The notes under the pieces were generated by a model. That model was given only the letters and a program-made list of their open reading frames with translations. It had not been told where the DNA came from and made no database searches. DNA of 64,000 nt from Crocodylus rhombifer (lineage: Eukaryota > Chordata > Crocodylia > Crocodylidae). Position 1 is the first letter of the stretch. Each line of letters begins with the position of its first letter. Below are positions 22,201 to 34,200 of this stretch, piece by piece. The DNA lies in contig JAVSML010025152.1 in NCBI GenBank assembly GCA_038503035.1, positions 116,633 through 180,632 of the forward strand, written 5' to 3'. Position numbers and translations under genes: made by a program.

Positions 22201-25200
22201 TTCCCCAGGATAGAAGTCAGGCTAATGGGCCTGTAGTTAGCCGGATCCACTCTCCTCCCTTTCTTGAAGATCGGCACCACATTGGCCTTCTTCCAGTCTT
22301 CGGGCACTACACCAGAGCGCCAGGAGTTTTCAAAGATCCGTGCCAGGGGCTGGGCTATGACGCTCGCCAGCTCCTTGAGTACCCTGGGGTGCAGGTTGTC
22401 AGGGCCAGCTGACTTGAAGGTATCCAGCTTCTCAAGATGTTCCTTCACGAGGTCAGCATTGATGGAGGGTAGGGGATCCTCCTCACCCAGATTTCCCTGT
22501 CCCATAGCAGGCATGGGCATCCCGTGTGACTGATGAAAGACTGACGCAAAGTACCTATTTAATAGGTTGGCTTTTTCCTGGGCGTCAGTTGCCAGTTGCC
22601 CCATCTGGTTTAGCAGGGGTCCAACATTGCCCTTGCTTTTCCTCCGGCTCCCCACATATCTGAAAAAGGACTTTTTGTTGTCCTTGATGCCTGAAGCTAG
22701 TTGGAGTTCAGTTGCAGCCTTGGCTTTCCTGGTTTGCTCCCTGCAGGACCGGACCAGTGCAGAGTAATCCTCCTTGGAGGTGAATCCTGTCCTCCATCCT
22801 TTGTAGGCTTTCCTTTTTAGCCACAGTATGTCCGCTAGGTCTCTGGAGAGCCAGGGGGGCTGCTGTGCCTTCTTGCTGCCTGTCCTCCGTGTTGGAATAG
22901 ATTTAGCTTGTGCACTGAGGATCGCTTCCTTGAGAAGCAACCACTCTTCTTGAACTCCCATCTCCCTGGGGTCATGGTCCCTGAGGGCCTGACCGACTAG
23001 CCTCTTGAGCTTGTCAAAGTCGGCTTTTCTGAAGTCAAGGACTTCTGTGTTGCTGACTGACTTGCCAGCTTTACGGCGGATGGTGAAGGTGATTAGCTCG
23101 TGGTCGCTGTCACCCAACTTCCCATCAATCACTAGGTCGCCGATTAGGTCGTCCCCCGTAGCCAGTACCAGGTCAAGCAGCGCTTTGCCTCTCATTGGCC
23201 CATAGACTTCTTGAGTCAGGTAGAGGTCATCCACGCATGAGAGAAAGCTTTGCGCTCGCTCAGATTTAGCTGAGTGATCTTCCCACGAGATGTCCGGGTA
23301 ATTGAAGTCACCCATGACAACCAAGGTCCTGGAGCAAACGGCCTCAGTCAGTTCCCGGGTGAACTCCTGGTCAAGCTCAGGACTTTGAGTGGGAGGTCTG
23401 TAGTAGACTCCCACCGTTGTGTCCCCTGTGCCGAATTCCCCACGAATTTTTACCCAGAGGGTCTCTAGCTGTCCATGCCGGTCACCAACATCAGCTTGCA
23501 GGGACATGTAGCTTTCCTTCACATAGAGAGCTACACCCCCGCCCCTTTTGTCAACACGATCCCTCCTGTATAGGGTATAGCCCTCTATACCCGTGGTCCA
23601 GTCATGGGTGGAGTCCCACCAGGTCTCCGTTATCCCAATGACATCATATTTCTTTGCACTGAGCAGGAGGACGAGCCCGTCCTGCTTGTTGCCCAGGCTC
23701 CTGGCATTAATGTACAGGCAGGCAAGTGTGCCCTTGGGGGCTCTTGCCTTGCCCACAGATTGTGCCAGGGCTGGGGCAGGGGTGAGCTCCCTTAAGTGCC
23801 CCCTTAAGTGCCTTGGTCCGCTGGCTTTGCAAGGGCCGTTCAGCAGGCCAGCAGGGGCAGTAGTCCCCCCATCCCCCAGCGGGCTTAGTTTAAAGCCTGG
23901 TGGAGCAGGTCAGCCAGCCTGGCTGAGAAGAGCCTCCTCCCCAGGGGAGAGAGGTGGAGGCCATCTCTTCCCAGCAGCTCACTGCCTCTCTCTCCAAAGA
24001 GCGGGCTGTGGTCATGGAAGCCAAAGCCTTCCTGATAACACCAGCGCCACAGTCTTTGGTTCACCGCATGGATCCTCCTCTCCCTCCTCAGCCCATAGCC
24101 CAAGACTGGGAGGATCGATGAAAACACCACCTGAGCTCCCAGACCCCTAAGCCCCGCTCCCAACTCCCTGTAGCGCCTCATGACCTGGCTGGGGGTGCTC
24201 CGAGCCGTGTCATTGGTGCCCACATGAATCAGGAGCATGGGGTAGTGGTCTGTGGGCCAGAGGAGCTGCGGGATCCTCTCCGCAATGTCTCGGATGCGGG
24301 CCCCCGGGAAGCAGCAGACTTCCCGGGCTAAGGGGTCGGGGCGGCAGATTGCCCCCTCAGTGCCCCGCAGGATGGAGTCTCCCACAACAAACACCTTACG
24401 CTTTGTCTTGGGGAGAGCGGGGCCAGTAGCTGCAGTCGAGCCTTGGTTGCCTGCGGGAGCTGGCAACTGCGTGGGCTCTGCTGGGGCTGCAAGAGGTGCG
24501 AACCTGTTGCTAAGCTCCGGCGGGGCAGGGGCCTTGGTGCGGCGGGCCTTGGGGCCCTTGACCACCTTGGTCCATGCCCCTGACTGGGCAGAGCGGGAGG
24601 TCCCAGAGTCCTCCTTAGTCACGGAGGGAGACAGAGCTCTCCCCAGCGGCTCCCGGGGGAGAAGGGCCTGGCAGTAGGAGTCTATCTCCTGCTCGCAGTC
24701 CCTGATGGCACGCAGTCTCTGGACTGTGACCTGGAGCTCCTCCAGCTGGTGCGCCAGAGACCCCAGTAGGGAGCAGACCCCGCAAGGGGAGGGGGCCATG
24801 CTCCCGGGCCCCAGAGCCTGAAAAAGGGACAGGCAGCCCCCGCAGCCAAGAGCCAGGGGCTCCGTCTGCGTGGAGCCCGGAACCATGGGCTCCGTCTGGG
24901 TGGCCGTCTCTGAGGCGCCCAATGGGGGGGCCGCAGAGCCCAAGGGGACCCTCGGGGTGTGGCGCGTGCCCATTCGTGTCATGCCTCTGGTAGGCTGGCT
25001 ACGGCTGGGGCTGACTACTCTGGGGGGGTCGCAGGCAGGGTCTCGTGCCCTCCCACACCCTCCCCTGCGCGAACTCCGCGCTAACTCAAGCGCCTGTTTA
25101 CGCAGCCTGTTCACACGGCTCCGGTCACGGGGCTTCCTGGGGGGCTGGGCCAAGTAGTGGCCTAGGCGGGGGCTTGACCCGGCCCAGCACCAGGCAGCGG

Positions 25201-28200
25201 CCTCCTCCGAGCAAGCGAGGAGTTAACCCCTTCCCACCACGAGCCCGCTTACCTCCGGCTGTGCTGGGGGTCGGCAGGGGGCTCGGCGGCTGCTGAGGGG
25301 GTGTCTGGGGGGCTTCGGGGGAGTGGGGGCACAGCGGGCTTCACCCGCGCGTCTCTCACTGCTCCAGAGCCTGCCTGAGTCCTGAGTGTGTGGTTTTTTT
25401 TGTTTTGTTTTTTGTTTTGTTTTGTTTTTGCCCCTGTTTGGCGGGCCCTTTTAAACCGCGCATGCGCAGTGGGCCTGCCGTCGGGGAACGCTGGCTTCTT
25501 AGGCCAGGGGGGCCCTGCCTGGGATTTGGGGGGCCCTGCCCTACAGGAGGGGGACTGGTGAGTACCCCCTCCTTCACTCCTCTCTCCCTGGGGGCTGGGC
25601 CAAGTAGGGGCCTGGGCGGGGGCTTGACCCGGCGGGGCACCAGGCAGCGGCCTCCTCCCAGCAAGGAAGAGCACACACCAACTGAAGATGCTTCCTAAGC
25701 CTGACGAAGGGTATTTGTGCCACAAAGCTCGCTGAGAAGATTTTTTCCAACTATTTTTTCCAACTATAGATCAGATTTACCCAAAGACTCTTGTCTGACT
25801 ATGTCCTTAGACCAACACAGCTACAACATACATCCCTAAAGAAATTCTGGAACTTACATGGTTTGGGTAAATTTCTGTGAATTTGTTAATGAAGTTTTCC
25901 TACCCCTCACACTTCCCTATCTTCTGTTGAAGAGGGCATCAGATTGCTTGGTGTGCCTATTTTGACTTCAGTGGTGATTATTTCTCAGAATTACAGAAAG
26001 CACATGATACTACTGCCATCTGCCAAGCCATGGCAGGTTGGTTTCCTTTTGGAAAAAGAAATCAGGTATTATAATATCTTCTTTAATAGAACTTGTTTAT
26101 CTATAAATCTTTACACCAGCCCTGGGGGCAGATGAATGTGGTCACAAACAACAGAGTTTCCAGTCTGAAATCTCAGGCCAAACATCAGTCCTGAGTTTTC
26201 AGGGAATAACTCTATCCTAAGAACTGGCTGGTAGATTTGGGCAAGGATCAGTAAATTACAGCACAAAACTAAAAACAACCCAATATGTCTTCAAAGGCTA
26301 AATATTGCTCATGGGCTAAGATAAAGAATTTGTAAAGATGATGTACAATGATGACCCCTGGTGACCCATGCCATCACACTATATTGTGCACCGCTAATGA
26401 TATGTATCAAGTAACTAAACCACTCTGGACTGCCATTATGAGCGGTGTAATGTTTTGCATCTACTGGACACTCCTAAGTTAGGGGGGAATGTGATCAGTT
26501 TGATTGTAGAAGGAGTAGAGCAGGCCATAGGGCCTTTTGGGAGTGTGAAAATGTCATGAAATAGCTTTCACTGACTGTTTTGAGGTTAAAACTGTTCCGG
26601 ATATCAGAGCCCTGCCCTGTAAGCCTCACCGGACAGATTCCGTATTTCCTCGTGTATGCTGCTCAAGATATTTTGAAACCTGTTACAGGCTCTTTTCACC
26701 TCAGTCAGCTCCTCAGTCAGTTCCCTGACCATAGACTGTGTGAGGCTCTTTATATCTGTAAGGGAAAGCAGAAGGTAGAAAGATGTCACCAAAATGGAAA
26801 GACTGACATTTTCTATTCCTTTTCTAGTTTGTAACCAATGCACTCTAATTATCATTTCTGTCTTTCTTTCTTTCCCACTTCCTTCTGTCTTTCTAACTAT
26901 CCTTTGTCCTATCTGTCTTATCCACCCTGTTCTATTCATCCATCCTCTTACACAGATAGGTCACAGTGGGCGCATCTACACGAAACGCTAACCATGCAAT
27001 AGACTAATTCTGCTGTGCATTAGCACGCAGGGCAAAAACCATGCTAATATGGTAATGCACAGTAGTATTAGGCTACTGATCAGTTGGCATCACTAAAAAG
27101 CCATATGCCAGCACTACTGTGCAGTAATGCCAGTTACTGCATGTTGATTCAGTATTTGGTTATACAAATACTAAACTTTATGCACGGTAACTACAATGCA
27201 TTAATGAATGTGTAGATGCTCCCAGGATTTACTAATTGCTTCTTACACCTTTGACTTATGGAGCTTCCTACACCCACCATATTCTGGGAGTGAAGTTTCA
27301 CCCTAACGACCCCACAGTCAGCTTGTCAACTTGCTGCTTCTGTCCTTTGAGAGCTCCCTTTGAAGATGCAAATCTGAAGTCAGGACATTACCACCTATGT
27401 TTTCATGTTGGATTTATGCCAGCCCAGTCAGGGTCACTGTCTGGTTCATACTTGCACTGACCAGACCTGACCCCTCTGCCTATCTAAAATTCAGTCAAGC
27501 ACCCAAACATAGATGTCATCACATGCAGTAATGGGGAATGGAAGTATTACATAAGAAATATCATCTCAGCCACCACAGTTGGGACTGAACTGGTGTCCTC
27601 CAGAGCTACAAGCAAAGATTGCTAAAACGAGTTCAAATTCTCTAGTTTGGCCTGTGACTCATTCACATTGTTTGGGGATGAGCACAAAGTAGGCTTTGTA
27701 ATGCATGATTATGATAAGCGCCTTTGTTGGATTGGAGTCTAAGATCCAAATGCCTACTGCAGAGGTGAACCACTCAGCAGGGAAGAACTTGGTGGGACCA
27801 AATTTCAACTGATTATAAAATGGGATCATCAAGCCAGGGCTTGCTGCCCTAACTCTCACAACTCCCCCAGTCTTTTATTACACTAAGCCTTCCTGCATTG
27901 CAATCAGGCCCTGGGGCAGGAAGGTCATTTTGGGGATTCTTTCTCAAAGGAAGTAGCAGTAAGTAGGCATTGTCAGAGGAAGACATATTTCACCTGTGTA
28001 GTTCTGAAGATCTTTCTTAGAATCTGCTTGGATTTCTCTTAGTTTCAACTTTGTGTAGTCCAGCTCCTTAGACACTGCAAATGACAGGGGAAAAAGAGCA
28101 TTACTATGTGTGGGAATGTGGTAAGATTTCCCCACCTGCGGTCACAGGGCCTACATTGTTAATTCTATCTGTTTTATCTCAGGTCTCTGACACTTGATGT

Positions 28201-31200
28201 GTTTTCACAGACTTAAGTTCTTGGCTTTTTTTGTTTAGGGCAGGGACGATGCATAGGGGGTGCATGAGGGTACATGTGCACCCCCTGTGCGTGGCAGTGC
28301 ACCTCCTGCAAAAAGGCACTGCCAACACTGTCAGCAGCACCTGCAGGAAGTCATCGCTTGCCACCCCACTGCCGGCACTGTTGGCATCTGTGGATGGTCC
28401 GTGATTGCCCCGGCTGCTGCTGACATTGCCGGCAGCACCTGCCGGTGGTCGCCGACCTGTAGTCAGCACTCGCCACCCCCCGTTACCAACAGTGTTGGCA
28501 GCATCTGTGGGACCTCCCCACTCACTGCCCCCGGGTTCCCGCCACTGTCAGTGCAGCTGTGTCCCCCCAGCCGCCGAGGGCATGTGCCATTGATGGTTTA
28601 GGGGGAAATTCAGCTTTGTTAAAAGGCAAATTGCTACCCCCTCCTGGTTCCTGAAAGAAACTTAAAACACAGCCTGATGAAGTATTTGAGTCTAACAAAA
28701 TAAGAATGTGAATACAGTGAAGCTAACTTCTGGTTTCTTATAACACCCACTGGCCTGCGCTATGATTTTGCAGGTCTCTATTAGCAATATTCTAGGCTCT
28801 GCTTATCCCTGGACCTCTTAAGAGATGAGTAAAGAACATACCATGAAGAAGCTGACTGTTGATTGTCTTCAATTCGTTGGACATCCCTGAAAGGGAGATG
28901 AGAAAATGGGGAGGTTAACTTTTTGACACCACCACAACCCTTATGCCTGCACTGGATACTTGAGTCCTGTGGATGTCCCACTCCACATTTATAATGTCTG
29001 CCATCCTTCTAGGTTGAGACTCTGAGACACAATGGTTACACCCAGAGTTTCAATGAGAAAATGGCAGCAATCAGGATCAGGTGTTGGGAGGGCAAAGATG
29101 TTTCTCACCTATTGAGTACAGAAAGTCTGACAGATCTTTTGTGGAATTCACTGGGATTTTCTCAATCTTCAGCCTCACATCGGACAGCTCCTTGGATGCT
29201 GTAAATAGCCAGATACAGAAATTGCTGCCATTACAAGTGGTCAAAGAAGGAGGGATTATCTCATCCCAATGCACAACAGCAGCTCTACTACCATCTCCCA
29301 AGCAAGAGAGCACCCACCCTAGAAATCTTCAAGAGGAGACTGGATGGTCACCTCGCTGGGGTCACCTGACTCCAGTTGTTTTACCTGCTTAGTGCAGGGG
29401 GGCTGGACCTGATGATCTTGCAAGGTCCTTTCCAGCCACTTACAATCTATGAATCTGTGATTCTAAGAAAGGCGTCCCATTTTACAGATGGTAAATCTAA
29501 GGTATCACTAGAGAAGTGATGCAGCTCTTTCCACAGAAAGTCAATAGCAAAGCTGGGAGATAAAAATTTGCAGCCTAGTGCATTAACTGCAGCACCAACC
29601 TCCTTTGTTGCTCTGCAGGCCTCATGTAGGCTTTGGGAACAGAAGGATCTGACTGTGAGCCCCACGATAGAATTGATGTTCTCTGTGCCCATGATATACT
29701 GTACAGTGACCCACTACTACATAGTCCCCATACATTGCAGGGTCCTTGATAAGCCATTAAATTGGAGCTTCACTTGCTGTAGAATACAGTTTATAAGAAG
29801 GGACCCTTTGTTGGAATAATTCACTACCATAAAATCTATTGCCCCAAGTATGTCAAAATTACTGATTATTTTAGAAGGGGGTGCCCAAAGTTCTATGTTA
29901 GACTGATGACAGAACAAGGAGCAATGGTCTCAGTTGCAGCAAAGGAAGTTTAGGATAGATATTAGGAAAAACTGTCTCACTAGGAGGGTAGTAAAAAATT
30001 AGAACACGTTACCCAGAGAGGTTGTGGACTCTCCATCCTTGGAGGTTTTCAAGACCTGGCTAGACAAAGCTTTGGCTGGGATAATCTAGCTGGGGCTGGT
30101 CCTGCTTTGAGGAGGGGGTTGGACTAGATGACCTCCTGAGGTCCCTTCTAGCCCTCATTTTCTACGATTCTATGATTCTGACTGACCTGAGAAGCAAAAG
30201 TGTTGTGGAAGGCCAATGGGAGTTTTGTTTCTAAACTACTTAGATGCTTTAAAAAAATCTCATCTATTTATGAAATCTGTGGCAGCTACTTCACGATTAC
30301 GTTTGCAACTGAGCTTGCATTCAAAGCCCCCTAGGACTATTTTTTCCTGTCCCAACACAAAAATTCATCCTTAAATAATCCTTTTGGTGTCCAAATTGGC
30401 AAGTAAGATCTGAGACTGAAATAGAAAAGTATGAGACTTACTTTTTCCTTGGTTCACTACAATGACAGTTATGAAGATCACGAAGCAGATCAGCAGCAAG
30501 GCACACAGGATTTCAATGGTATTCCTTTGGGCAGAATAAAAGAAGTGGCAACCTGTAGGGAGCAATGTTGCACTAGATTTCTCAGTGCAATTCAGCGTTG
30601 GATCAGGCCCTTCTAACGTGTGTCTGGGAAGAGACTCCAGGCACTGGGCACTGTTATTTCAGAGCAAAGATGAATGAACTAAGGGAGAGGAGGGATTCAT
30701 ATTATGGCAAATACCTTGAGGTACTTTAGCTGAATATGAGCCAACAGTGTGCTCTTGCTGTCAAGAAGGCAAATGGCACACTGGGCTGCATTGGTAGGTG
30801 TGTTGCCAGTAGGTCAAGGGAAGTGATTATTCCCCTCTATTCAGCACTGGTGAGGCCACATGTGGAGTAGTGTCCAGTTTTGAGCCTCCACTACAGAAAA
30901 TATGTGGGGAAATTGGAGAGAATTCAGCAGAGGGTGTCAAAAACGGTGAGGGGGCTGGGGGATATGACTTATGAGGAAAGAATGAGGGAACTGGGCTTAT
31001 TTAGTCTACAGAGGAGAAGACCGAGGGAGGATTTAATAGGAGCCTTCAACTACCTGAAGGGGAGCTCAAAAGAGGATGGAGCTGGACCATTCTCACTGGT
31101 GGAAGATGACAGAACAAGGAGCAATGATCTCAAGTTGCAGCAAGGGAAGTTCAGGTTAGATATTAAGAAAAACTTTCCCACTAGGAGGGTAGTAAAGCAC

Positions 31201-34200
31201 AGGAACAGGTTACCCAGCAAGGTGGTGGAAGCTCCATCCCTGAAGATTTTCAAAACCTGTCTAGATAAAGCTTTGCCTGGGATGATCTAGCTGGGGCTGG
31301 TCCTGCTTTGAGCAGGGGGTTAGACTAGATTTAACCTCCTGAGGTCCCTTCCAACCCTAACTTTCTATAATTCTGTGATACTTCATCTTCTACTGGGGCC
31401 CACCCATTTTTGGAGCTCTACAATTTGGCAAAATGGAAAATGCAGGGTGACTGTGATCACTTGACAGCAGTTGGAGTTGTGACCCACAGGTAGAGAAGCC
31501 CAGACTTGTGGAAACACAAGAATCTTTTTAGGCTTTAGGGAAAAAATAGGGTTCGGGTTCCCAGGACCAGCTTTATTCTTAGACTAACATCATAATATAG
31601 GAAGTGGAGTTTCCACAGACATGAGTTTGTTCTATAAGAGCTAAGGAGTTTATATGAAGGTTAGAAAAATCAGTTTTATAACAGGACTGTGCGAAATGGA
31701 AGAGTTCCGTTTTGACCAGTGTTTCGATGTTTTGACAGAACAGTGTTTTGTTTTGACTTTTGTTTTGAGTTGAAATGGCTGTTCCATTTCGTTCCATCAA
31801 AATGTTTTGCCGTTTCAAACCTGTTTTGACATTTTGCCCATATGATATAATGGGGAAGGACAAAACAGGCTATAAAAGTGTCACTTCTGGCCAGATTTAG
31901 ATGAAACCTGTAGAAATAGTAGCCTTCTCTGAGGGCATGATGCATGCCAAGATCCAAGAAGATAGGAGCAGGGAGTTCAGAGAAACTGCATCCCAAATTA
32001 TTGAGAGCAAAACTCATGTCATGTGTATGTATTAAGCCACAGTGGGGTCAAAACTGCGGGGGTGGTAGCTCCTGCTGAGGCCACAAAGCCTGCCAAGTTT
32101 CAAGGAGGTAAGTGCAGGGGTTTCGGGGAAACTGCACCTCAAGCTGCTGACAAGAAAAACTCGTGACATGGGTGCTTGAGCAACTGTGTCTGTCTTGGGG
32201 TATGGGGGAGGTGGGGGACGGACTACTGCAGGCCAGGCTGCTAAGCTACTGTGTTACCAGTTACCAATTAATCATGATTCACTCAGGGACCAGCTCAATA
32301 CACAGTACCTAGTTACTACATAACCAGTTAACAAGCATGGATTAACACCTACAAAACCACAGACTAAGGAGAGGAAGTAATCAATACAGACAATCAACTG
32401 ACCCAAGACAGAGACAGTCAGTTGCACAAGCACCTATGTCATGAGTTTTGCCTGTCAGAAGCTTGGGGTGCAGTTCCCCCCAAACCCCTGTGCCTATCTT
32501 CTTAAAACCTGGCAGGCTTTGTGGCCTCAGCAGGAGCTACCAGCCCTACAGTTTTGAGCCCACTGTGGCTTAACATGTACACATGACATGAGTTTTGCTT
32601 TCAAATATTTGGGGTGCAGTTCCCCCCAAACCCCTAAATCTACCATCTTGAAACTTGGCAAGCTTCATGCTCTAAGCAGCAGTGACCATCTCTTTAAGTT
32701 TAATCCAAGTCAGACAACTCCCCGCAAAGTTATAGATATTTTATTGATTCCCCATTATACCCTATGGCCGGATCTCTGAAGCAGCTCCAAAACTTTTCTG
32801 AAGCGGTTTGGAAGCTCCAAACCACTTCAGAAAGCCTAACAAAGCCAGCACTTTGATCCAGACATGCTGCTTTGGACACCGAAGCTCCTCTGGATCCGGA
32901 GCACAGTTCAAAGCCTCACACAGCCTTAGCCAGCAGGGCCAACAGTACACTGGCATGCATCAATTGAAACCATTGCAAAGAAGTGATTCTCCTGCTCTAC
33001 TCGGCTAGGAGAACCCACCATGCACCCCAGAACCCAGACTCCCTCATGCACCTATCTCCTTGACAGCTGGCAGACTTAGTGGCTGCAGCAGGGCCTAGCA
33101 GCCAGGCCTGCAGTAGTTCTCCCCCTACGCCGCCCCAAGACAGACACAGTTGCACAAGCACCCATGACACAAGGTTTGCCTGTCAGCAGCCAGAGGTGCA
33201 GGGCCCCAGAAGCCCTGCACCTATCTCCTTGACAGCTGGCAGGCTTTGTGGCCACAGCAGGGGCTAGCAGGCCTGCAGCCATCACCCTGCTGCGCCTTAA
33301 CACACACACTGTCACCCATGTCACAAGTTTTGCTTGTCTGCAGCTTGAGATGCAGTTTCCCTCAAACCCCTTGTAGGAGTGAATTTAGTCGGGCTTCTGG
33401 CCTCCCTGACTAGAAAAACAGACAGAGACCAGAAGTGCTACTTATTTCAGTTATATGTTTTGAGATAAAAAAATCCTGCATGTCTTATTACCCTGTGCAC
33501 AGATGTCCAATTAAGTAAATTTGTTTTAGTTTCTTCAAGGTCGTATTTTTTTCTCTTTATCTGTCTTAAGTATAAAAATGCTTGAAAACTTAGAGAGGAA
33601 GAGGATTCCTTTGAAACAGACAAGTGAGTGATTCCCTTGCTGTATGAAATCCTCTCTGTGATCACAGTATAGCCCTAAATAAAGAAAAGCTGGCTCTGTC
33701 AGTTCTGATTCAACCACAACGCGAAGTTTGATTTCTTCCACAATTTGGTGCCGTGACTCGGATAGAGGTGCCTGGAGTGATCAGTTGGATATCTCTTCAC
33801 TGAAGCCCTGGCATCAAATCAAGGAGAGACCTTTTGAAATCTCTACTGGGGCTTTTCAGTGAGAGGCTGTCTCTGTGTCTTCCTGATTCACTGCTTGAGG
33901 CTCACCCTATCCGAACTTTTTTTTCTGCCAGAACTGCCAGACTCACTGTGCAAGTAGTAACTGTGAGTAGAAAGAGTCAAGGTTAAGAGTTAAGGTTAAG
34001 AGTTAAGACTCTGTGTTGCTGTTGTCAGTGAAAGTATTTCCCTGTATGAATTGAGTTAAGTTCTGTAAAGAACTAGGAAGTCTCTCTGAAGCCAGAAGTA
34101 GAAACCTTGTGCAGCCGCCCCGAAGACACCAGATTTGTTCTGTGTGCTCTTCGAAAGCAAGGGTTCAAGGTGGAAACTCTTAGAGTGCAAGTGTTTTCCA

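Larger units (their letters stand above)
20881..25690 (-). mobile_element. Nearly full-length CR1 LINE
   Basis: Reading leftwards: a duplicated 5' region, ORF1, ORF2 and the CR1 3' end TCTATGAAATCTATGAAA at 20881-20900. It lies in intron 6 of gene A, in the same orientation as the gene. ORF1 is intact and ORF2 is open for 647 codons, so this is one of the youngest copies in the window. It is nevertheless inactive, because ORF2 has a frame break and an altered catalytic box. A shared CTAAAGAAATT lies outside it on both sides. Confidence 0.92.

Noticed and set aside
24252..24677. Plus-strand frames opposite CR1 ORF1 and ORF2
   Set aside because: Antisense shadows of the CR1 coding sequence; no domain or codon support.
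28260..28601. 113-codon Cys/Pro/Ser-rich frame
   Set aside because: It lies within a GC-rich transposon insertion flanked by an 8-bp duplication; composition artefact.
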